Shown one piece after another: positions 7,168-12,123 of a stretch of DNA of 12,123 nt (the first letter of the stretch is position 1; the number at the start of each line of letters is the position of its first letter). Origin of the DNA: Clostridiales bacterium (lineage in GTDB: Bacteria; Bacillota; Clostridia; Christensenellales; Christensenellaceae); assembly GCA_019420265.1 (NCBI GenBank), contig JAHZHM010000031.1, positions 1 through 12,123 of the forward strand. The letters are read 5' to 3'. The translations under genes and the position numbers were made by a program. A model generated the notes under the pieces. That model ran no database searches, was not told the DNA's origin, and saw only the letters and a program-made list of their open reading frames with translations.

Positions 7168-8470
7168 TTCCTTTTTCCTCCCAAGTAAAAGTATGCTGCA
7201 AGCGGCTCACCCCGACATCCGAATAGGGGGAGCGCATCTCAAAACGAACGGCATCCCGGTAGTAATCCACCGGAACTTCCATTTCCTGCTCGATGGTAAC
7301 ATCCAGCATATATGCTCCGGGCATGAGGCTTAAGTTATCCACCTGCACGCGCAAAAGGCCATCCTGCCCGAGATCAAACTTTTCATATCTGTCAATGCGG
7401 GTATTGGAGCCATAGCACTGCACACCGTCTACCCGGAAAATGCCAAACCCAAATACCGCATCCTGCACAGGCTGCTGCACCTGATAGTGCATCTCGATGG
7501 TTACGCTCTCGCCCGTGGTAAAGACGATGCGCTCCTCGCCCGCGGCATTTTTCATGCACACATCTTCGATTTTCGCCAGGCCATTGCCCCAGCGCTTGAC
7601 TTTGCCCGGAAGCCCCAGCCCCGGGTTTCTTTCGGCTTCTTTGCGCTCCTCTTCTTCCTTGCGCTTTTTCTCTTCTTCCTTCTTTTTGCGCTCTTCTTCT
7701 TTTTTCTTGCGCTCTTCCTCTTTCTTGGCGGCCTCCTGGCGCTTTTCCCCCATGAAATCTGAGTATGCCATGTGCACATCCCGCGGCTTGCCATCCATGC
7801 GGATCAGCCCATCCTGGATCCAGATGGTGCGATCGCAGATCTGCTCGATTTGCGAGAGCGCATGGGAGACGAGCACGATGGTAACCCCCTGCTGCTTGAT
7901 CTCCCGCAGCCGGTTGAAGCATTTCATCTGGAAGTTGGCATCGCCCACGGCCAGAATTTCATCGATGAGCAGGATATCCGCATCCACATTGATGGCGACG
8001 GAAAACGCAAGGCGCATATACATGCCCGAGGAATACGTCCGCACCGGGTTATCGATGAACTCTTCGAGTTCGGAAAATGCGATGATATCATCCAGCCGGG
8101 CATCAATTTCCTTTTTGGTCAGGCCAAAAATTGCGGCGTTGATATAGATATTCTCCCGGCCGCTCATATCCGGATGGAACCCGGCGCCCAGCTCAATCAG
8201 GCTGGAGACCCGCCCATTCATCTCAATATTGCCCTCATTGGGGTACATGATGCGCGTCAGCAGCTTGAGCAGCGTGCTCTTGCCGCAGCCATTATGGCCA
8301 ATGAGGCCCACGGCCTCGCCCCGGCCCACTTCAAAGCTCACGCCGTTTAGCACCGTGCGCACTTCATATTTATTTCTCTTGAAGGATAAAAACCGTTCCT
8401 TCAGGCTGGAGCCTTTGTCCAGATAGACCCGGAACTGTTTTTTGACATTGCTTACTTTGATTGCGCTCAT
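7160..8470 (-). CDS. wzt: Polysaccharide ABC exporter ATPase with C-terminal glycan-binding-like domain (Wzt type)
   Basis: This 436-residue protein is the cytoplasmic ATPase of an ABC-2 polysaccharide exporter. Residues 1-240 are the nucleotide-binding domain: Walker A GHNGCGKST (58-66), signature YSSGMYMR (146-153), Walker B ADILLIDE (164-171) and the switch histidine H203 in LVSHALS. The segment LIELGAGFHPDMSGRENIY (91-109) is characteristic of the Wzt/TagH/RfbB exporter group. Residues 241-281 are an almost purely Glu/Lys/Arg linker with four heptads. Residues about 290-436 form a beta-rich domain (IVFTTGESVTIEMHYQ, GFGIFRVDGVQCYGSNT, LMPGAYMLDVTI) like the C-terminal domain of Wzt. In E. 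coli O8/O9a that domain binds the capped end of the O-polysaccharide. The gene lies 12 bp behind wzm and overlaps the next gene by 8 bp. A teichoic-acid exporter is the main alternative, but the C-terminal domain favours Wzt. Confidence 0.92.
   Translation of the reverse strand: MSAIKVSNVKKQFRVYLDKGSSLKERFLSFKRNKYEVRTVLNGVSFEVGRGEAVGLIGHNGCGKSTLLKLLTRIMYPNEGNIEMNGRVSSLIELGAGFHPDMSGRENIYINAAIFGLTKKEIDARLDDIIAFSELEEFIDNPVRTYSSGMYMRLAFSVAINVDADILLIDEILAVGDANFQMKCFNRLREIKQQGVTIVLVSHALSQIEQICDRTIWIQDGLIRMDGKPRDVHMAYSDFMGEKRQEAAKKEEERKKKEEERKKKEEEKKRKEEEERKEAERNPGLGLPGKVKRWGNGLAKIEDVCMKNAAGEERIVFTTGESVTIEMHYQVQQPVQDAVFGFGIFRVDGVQCYGSNTRIDRYEKFDLGQDGLLRVQVDNLSLMPGAYMLDVTIEQEMEVPVDYYRDAVRFEMRSPYSDVGVSRLQHTFTWEEKGNE
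7637..7720 (-). repeat. Four 21-bp units encoding charged heptads in the Wzt linker
   Basis: Four adjacent 21-base units encode EEERKKK, EEERKKK, EEEKKRK and EEEERKE (Wzt residues 251-278). Together with flanking charged residues they form a highly charged helix of about 40 residues between the ATPase and the glycan-binding-like domain. The units are in frame and similar in bases, so slippage or recombination could change linker length without breaking the reading frame. Confidence 0.85.
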
Positions 8471-8482
8471 TTTCTCACCGCC

Positions 8483-9259
8483 CTACATCTCTTCCGCAAA
8501 GCGTTTTTTCAGCTTTCCAAACGCCCAGAACCCGATGATCATAAACACGGCGCTCATGCCGACGGCCAGCAACAGCGTGGAGAGATCCGGCGCTTTGGCA
8601 TAATAGAGGATATCCCGATATGCGATGGTGATGGGCGTCATGGGGTTGAGCATGAAAATCTTCATCAAATTTTCCGGGACGATATCCACGGAATACATGA
8701 CGGGCGTCAGATACTGCCAGGCCATCATGAAAATGCTCAGGATAAACTCCAGATCCCGGAAATAGACCGTGATAGCCGAGACGAGCATGGTGATCCCAAG
8801 GGCGAGAAAGTATTCCACAATCATGACGATGGGCAGATACAGCAGCGCCACAGGGCTTACCGGCACCCGGGCGATGATGATCACGATGAAGACCACGATA
8901 AAGGAATACAGCATGTTGATAAACGCGCTGGTAACATGCGAAATGGGGAGCACTTCCCTGGGGAAGTAGATTTTGGTTACCATGCCCGATTGATGCAGCA
9001 CGCTGCCCGAGCCGCCCGTGATGGCCGTGGAAAAGAACAGCCACGGAATCAGCGCCACGAACAAAAACAGATAGTAGTTCTCAATCTCGGATTTGAGCAA
9101 AAAGGAGAACACGAACGTATAGACGACCAGCTGCAAAAGCGGGTTTAGAAATGTCCATAAAAAGCCAAAGACAGACCCCTTATACCGCCCGCGCAAATCC
9201 CGCTTGACCAGGCTGAAAATCATCTGCCGGTAGTTGTATAGTTCCCTAAAAATATTCAT
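8483..9259 (-). CDS. wzm: Polysaccharide ABC exporter permease (Wzm, ABC-2 type)
   Basis: This is the 258-residue membrane subunit of the exporter that pairs with Wzt. The N-terminal amphipathic stretch LVKRDLRGRYKGSVFGFLW (17-35), followed by LNPLLQLVVYTFVFSFLL, is typical of Wzm/TagG permeases, as is the re-entrant-loop region GMVTKIYFPREVLPIS (92-107). About six membrane segments can be read: 33-55, 62-80, 107-131, 139-163, 170-188 and 230-250. A basic C-terminus (KLKKRF) would lie in the cytoplasm. The complex would carry an undecaprenyl-linked glycan across the cytoplasmic membrane. The gene lies 15 bp behind manC and 12 bp ahead of wzt, with a modest ribosome binding site (AAAGG). A teichoic-acid TagG role is the alternative. 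The C-terminal domain of its Wzt partner and the GDP-mannose genes favour a mannose-containing polysaccharide. Confidence 0.93.
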   Translation of the reverse strand: MNIFRELYNYRQMIFSLVKRDLRGRYKGSVFGFLWTFLNPLLQLVVYTFVFSFLLKSEIENYYLFLFVALIPWLFFSTAITGGSGSVLHQSGMVTKIYFPREVLPISHVTSAFINMLYSFIVVFIVIIIARVPVSPVALLYLPIVMIVEYFLALGITMLVSAITVYFRDLEFILSIFMMAWQYLTPVMYSVDIVPENLMKIFMLNPMTPITIAYRDILYYAKAPDLSTLLLAVGMSAVFMIIGFWAFGKLKKRFAEEM

Positions 9260-9274
9260 TTACTGCCTTTCCGA

Positions 9275-10345
9275 TTAAAGGTACTGTTCCCTGCCCTGTT
9301 CCCGCAGAGATTCCAAAATTTTCTTGATATCGCCAGCGCTCTGCTTATCGCAGATGAGCGTCGCATCCGCCGTATCTACGACGATGATATCCCTCAGGCC
9401 CACAGCCGCGATGAGTTTTTCGCCGCCCTCGATGGTGCAGCCGCGCATATCGTAGGAGACGACATTGCCCTTTACCATATTGCCGTGTTCATCCGTCGGG
9501 TTGATCCGTTCGACAGCCAGCCAGCTGCCCACATCGTCCCAGCCGAAGTTGCCCGGGAGGATGAAGATATTCTGGGCTTTTTCCATGATGCCATAGTCGA
9601 TGGATTCGCCCCTGATTGCCGTAAATTCCGCCTCCAGCGTTTTTTCATAGCTGCCCGTGCCGATGCTGGCCGCGATTTTCGCCAGAGAGCCCGCCAAATC
9701 GGGCATATATTTTGCGATGTTGGCCCGGATGGAGGAGACTTTCCAAAGGAACATACCGCTGTTCCAGAGGTAGTCGCCGCTGGCCAAATACTGCTCTGCC
9801 GTGGGCCGATCCGGCTTTTCCACAAACCGCTCGACGGCATAGGCCTCGCCGTTTTTTGCCGCAGCATCGAACTTGATATAGCCATAGCCCGTTTCGGGAT
9901 AGGCCGGCGTGATGCCGATGGTAACGAGGTTCTCCCCGGCTTCCGCCACTTTTGCACCATGTTCCAGCACCCCGGCGAACACCGTCGGCATTTTGATCAG
10001 GTGATCCGAGGGCAGCACCATCATGATGGCATCGTCGTACTTTTTGGCGATATGCTCCGCGCCCAGGCCGATGCAGGGCGCCGTATTGCGGCCCACCGGC
10101 TCCAGCAGGATGTTCTCCTCCGGGATGCCCGGAAGCTGCTCCTGCACCAGGCTTTTATATGCCCGGTTGGTCGCGACATAGACATCGCTGATATCCACCA
10201 GGCCTGAGATGCGCTCCACCGTCAGCTGGATCATCGTCTTGCCGTCGCCCGTCAGGGAGAGGAACTGCTTGGGAAGATGCGTTCTGCTTCTGGGCCAGAA
10301 GCGTTCGCCCTTTCCCCCTGCCATAATCAGTGCGGTTATTTTCAT
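9275..10345 (-). CDS. manC: Mannose-1-phosphate guanylyltransferase (GDP-mannose pyrophosphorylase)
   Basis: The enzyme makes GDP-mannose from GTP and mannose-1-phosphate in the cytoplasm. The 356-residue protein has the nucleotidyltransferase signature AGGKGERFWPRSR (9-21) with PKQF (25-28), EPVGRNTAP (82-90), LPSDH (111-115), ETGYGYI (151-157), the sugar-binding FVEKP (174-178), NSGMF (195-199) and IDYGIMEK (249-256). It is the short single-activity form: the C-terminal isomerase (cupin) domain of bifunctional ManC/AlgA enzymes is absent. That activity is instead supplied by the separate manA gene 15 bp upstream. The start follows AAAGGAG. Within the operon it is the committed step from central sugars to the mannose donor, which makes a mannose-based glycan the simplest reading. 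Confidence 0.94.
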   Translation of the reverse strand: MKITALIMAGGKGERFWPRSRTHLPKQFLSLTGDGKTMIQLTVERISGLVDISDVYVATNRAYKSLVQEQLPGIPEENILLEPVGRNTAPCIGLGAEHIAKKYDDAIMMVLPSDHLIKMPTVFAGVLEHGAKVAEAGENLVTIGITPAYPETGYGYIKFDAAAKNGEAYAVERFVEKPDRPTAEQYLASGDYLWNSGMFLWKVSSIRANIAKYMPDLAGSLAKIAASIGTGSYEKTLEAEFTAIRGESIDYGIMEKAQNIFILPGNFGWDDVGSWLAVERINPTDEHGNMVKGNVVSYDMRGCTIEGGEKLIAAVGLRDIIVVDTADATLICDKQSAGDIKKILESLREQGREQYL

Positions 10346-10360
10346 TTGTTTGCTCCTTTG

Positions 10361-11290
10361 CTACATATGGGCGGCCAGCGCCATGCAGGCGCCTTCCACC
10401 CGGTATTCTCCCAGCCCGGCCGGGATAAAATAGCAGTCTCCTGCCGTAAAATCAAGTTTCTGCCCGGCATGGATGATGCTGCCGCTGCCCTCCAGGAACA
10501 GCAGGCAATAGAAGCTCTGCTCCCCGCAGCATAGGTCGATCTGCGTCTGCACATCCAGCCGCTCCATTTTAAAATGCTGGCAAACGAACAAAGGCGCAAG
10601 CGCATTTCCCTCCGCCTTTTCGCTTAAAATCGCATTTTCATCCCCCTGCTGGGGCGCATAGTCGATGACATCCAGCGCCTTTTCCAGATGCAGCTCCCGC
10701 AGATTGCCCTTGGCATCTTTGCGGTTAAAATCGTAGACGCGGTAAGTCGTATCCGAGTTCTGCTGCACTTCCGCCACCAGCGCGCCGCCTTCCAGCGAAT
10801 GCACAATGCCCGGATGATTATACCAAATCTGCCCCGGCTGCACGGGCGCCTGGTTGACCACCTGCTCCATCGTCCCGCTTATGGCATGCCTTCTCAGCTC
10901 TTCTTTTGTAATTTGCTCTTTTAAACCGTAATAAATACGCGCGCCCGGATTGGCCGAGACGATATACCACGCCTCTGCCTTGCCCTCTTCGCCCGGGCCA
11001 GCATTCTCATCCGATGGGTGCACCTGAATGGAGATGGGAAATTTATCTTCCGCCTTAAAATCCGGGGAAACCGCCGCCGGAAACTGGCGGACATACTGCG
11101 CAAAAGGCATATCCGCATAAGGCCCGTTTGCGATGATGCTCTGCCCGGCGCTCTGCGTGGAAAGCTCCCAGCTTTCCGCCGTGATGGCCAGGCCGGAATC
11201 CTTGCCGAACTTTCGTTTCAGCGTGTCGCCGCCCCAAAGGGAATCCTTATAGGCCGGCCGCATTTTGAGTGGGTACCGCTCTAAATTCAT
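10361..11290 (-). CDS. manA: Mannose-6-phosphate isomerase, type I (short Bacillus-like form)
   Basis: ManA converts fructose-6-phosphate to mannose-6-phosphate and is a zinc cupin enzyme. From the ATG at 11290 it has 309 residues, matching the short class known from Bacillus. Visible zinc-site elements are Q89 and H91 in IQVHP, E106 in KAEAWYI, and H164 in GIVHSLEGG. The catalytic-region motif QQNSDTTYRVYD (176-187) carries R184. A second cupin-like half (about 235-309) ends the protein. An in-frame TTG at 11362 would add 24 residues, but it lies inside the -35 box of the operon promoter and upstream of the predicted transcription start, so it is rejected. The ribosome binding site is weak or displaced (AGGA about 14 bases upstream of ATG). 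This is the first gene of the nine-gene operon. Confidence 0.92.
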   Translation of the reverse strand: MNLERYPLKMRPAYKDSLWGGDTLKRKFGKDSGLAITAESWELSTQSAGQSIIANGPYADMPFAQYVRQFPAAVSPDFKAEDKFPISIQVHPSDENAGPGEEGKAEAWYIVSANPGARIYYGLKEQITKEELRRHAISGTMEQVVNQAPVQPGQIWYNHPGIVHSLEGGALVAEVQQNSDTTYRVYDFNRKDAKGNLRELHLEKALDVIDYAPQQGDENAILSEKAEGNALAPLFVCQHFKMERLDVQTQIDLCCGEQSFYCLLFLEGSGSIIHAGQKLDFTAGDCYFIPAGLGEYRVEGACMALAAHM

Positions 11291-11333
11291 GCCATTCTCG
11301 CTTTTCCTGCATAAAAATTGATAGTTCGATTGC

Positions 11334-11362
11334 AGTATAACATAAGGCCGCCCTTCTTTCAA
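11334..11362 (-). promoter_or_regulatory. Promoter of the manA-galE polysaccharide operon
   Basis: On the minus strand, TTGAAA (11357-11362) and TATACT (11334-11339) are separated by exactly 17 bases, a near-consensus sigma-A-type promoter. Transcription would start near 11327 and leave a leader of about 37 bases before the manA ATG. This promoter is the only one I can see for the nine genes down to galE. Confidence 0.8.
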
Positions 11363-11379
11363 GGTTGCAGCGCTTGAAA
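11357..11379. promoter_or_regulatory. Inverted repeat joining the two divergent -35 boxes
   Basis: TTTCAAG (11357-11363) and CTTGAAA (11373-11379) form a perfect 7-bp inverted repeat with a 9-base spacer. Each arm contains the -35 box of one promoter. This may simply reflect two promoters placed back to back. A dimeric regulator bound here, or competition between polymerases, could balance both transcripts. No known operator consensus is recognised. Confidence 0.5.
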
Positions 11380-11402
11380 CGCCAGGCTTTTTATACTATA
11401 AT
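11374..11402 (+). promoter_or_regulatory. Promoter of the phosphohexomutase gene
   Basis: On the plus strand, TTGAAA (11374-11379) and TATAAT (11397-11402) have a 17-base spacer, close to the ideal sigma-A-type promoter. Start of transcription is expected near 11409, giving a leader of about 46 bases. A strong ribosome binding site, AAGGGGAG (11442-11449), precedes the ATG at 11455. Confidence 0.82.
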
Positions 11403-11454
11403 TTGTATATTCCGGCGCCGTGTTAGAAGGCGACATTTTTCAAGGGGAGATATT

Positions 11455-12123
11455 ATGCAAAAACAGGCATTTGAAACTTATCAGCTCTGGCTTTCCGCAC
11501 CGCTGCGGGATGCCGATTTAAAGGCCGAGCTAGAGCAAATTTCCGGCGATGAAGCCGCAATTTTCGACCGCTTCTACCGGGACCTGGAGTTTGGCACGGG
11601 CGGTCTGCGCGGTGTGATTGGCGCGGGCACCAACCGGCTCAACGTCCATACCGTTGCCCGGGCGACCCAGGGCTATTGCAGCTACCTTCATAAAAAATTT
11701 ACAAATCCCTCGGTTGCCATCGGCTACGACAGCCGCATCAAATCCACGCTTTTCGCCCAGACGGCGGCCTGCGTCTTTGCGGCCAATGGTGTGCGCGTGC
11801 ATCTCTACCGGGAGCTCATGCCAACGCCGGCCGTCTCCTATGCTATCCGCGCGCTGCACTGCGACGGCGGCATCGTCGTTACCGCTAGCCACAACCCGGC
11901 CAAATACAACGGCTATAAGGTCTACGGCGCAGATGGCTGCCAGATTACGCTGGAGGCCGCCAAGAGCATTTTGGCAGAGATTTCCCAGGTGGACACCTTC
12001 GAGGGCGTCAAGCTGATGGAATTTGAGCAGGCGCTGGCGCAGGGAGCTATCTCGTATATTCCGGAGCAGGTGATCACAGATTATCTGAACCGCGTTTCAA
12101 AGGAAGCCTTCCAGCCAGAGGGC
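11455..12123 (+). CDS. pgm: Phosphoglucomutase/phosphomannomutase, N-terminal part (3' end outside window)
   Basis: The frame is open from the ATG at 11455 to the window edge, giving 223 residues of a protein usually about 560-580 long. It belongs to the alpha-D-phosphohexomutase superfamily, which moves phosphate between C6 and C1 of hexoses through a phosphoserine. Visible are FGTGGLRG (46-53), which binds substrate phosphate near the N-terminus, and the active-site loop TASHNP (143-148) with the phosphoserine S145, followed by YNGYKVYG. The length before the active site matches the PgcA-type long mutases. Metal-binding and sugar-selecting loops lie beyond the window, so glucose versus mannose preference cannot be read. 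Being divergent from manA-manC, it is well placed to supply mannose-1-phosphate (and glucose-1-phosphate for UDP-glucose and then GalE). Confidence 0.93.
   Translation, partial: MQKQAFETYQLWLSAPLRDADLKAELEQISGDEAAIFDRFYRDLEFGTGGLRGVIGAGTNRLNVHTVARATQGYCSYLHKKFTNPSVAIGYDSRIKSTLFAQTAACVFAANGVRVHLYRELMPTPAVSYAIRALHCDGGIVVTASHNPAKYNGYKVYGADGCQITLEAAKSILAEISQVDTFEGVKLMEFEQALAQGAISYIPEQVITDYLNRVSKEAFQPEG

Noticed and set aside
7487..7762. Plus-strand open frame giving a very hydrophobic Phe/Leu-rich peptide resembling a membrane protein
   Set aside because: It is the antisense of the Glu/Lys repeat in Wzt. GAA/GAG/AAG codons read backwards give Phe and Leu, and there is no ribosome binding site.
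11291..11362. Longer ManA starting at TTG (11362)
   Set aside because: The TTG overlaps the -35 box and lies upstream of the predicted transcript start. The extra 24 residues are not expected for this enzyme, which typically begins near the ATG at 11290.
1..12123. Defence system, CRISPR, mobile element or attachment site
   Set aside because: No repeats of array type, no transposase, integrase, nuclease or toxin-antitoxin genes, and no tRNA. All intact genes fit enzyme, transport or envelope families.

Overview
The window looks like part of a Bacillota (probably Clostridia-type) chromosome of moderately high GC. Three things suggest this: strong AGGAGG-type ribosome binding sites in front of nearly every gene, compact intrinsic terminators with T-runs, and a short single-chain Bacillus-length mannose-6-phosphate isomerase. 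The genus cannot be named from the sequence alone. There is no tRNA, rRNA, CRISPR array, insertion sequence or phage gene.

Layout. Bases 1-463 (+) hold the 3' end of a type I L-asparaginase. Bases about 490-1027 (+) hold the wreck of a YdeI/OmpD-associated family gene, with at least three frame changes and two in-frame stops. Bases 1076-1540 (+) encode a VOC (glyoxalase-fold) protein. It converges on sodA (1621-2256, -), and a symmetrical terminator hairpin at 1561-1599 lies between them. sodA has its own -10 box and follows a strong terminator at 2341-2372.

The centre of the window is a tightly packed nine-gene minus-strand operon from 11290 down to 2376: manA, manC, wzm, wzt, a 134-residue unknown protein, three GT4 glycosyltransferases and galE. 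Spacing runs from an 8 bp overlap to an 18 bp gap. Divergent from it, at 11455 (+) and cut by the window edge, is a phosphoglucomutase/phosphomannomutase. The divergent spacer holds two near-consensus promoters whose TTGAAA -35 boxes face each other as an inverted repeat.

How the genes work together. ManA (fructose-6-P to mannose-6-P), the divergent hexose mutase (mannose-6-P to mannose-1-P, if it accepts mannose) and ManC (mannose-1-P to GDP-mannose) would form a complete GDP-mannose supply route. GalE supplies or recycles UDP-galactose. The GT4 enzymes would build a mannose-containing glycan at the inner face of the membrane. Wzm/Wzt would export it, and the extra C-terminal domain of Wzt would recognise the glycan. 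No initiating sugar-phosphate transferase, no GDP-mannose-modifying enzyme and no ligase lies in the window. I see a surface-polysaccharide locus with some unusual parts (the 134-residue protein, the Wzt heptad linker, the tandemly duplicated GT4 pair and the mirrored promoters), not a wholly new system.
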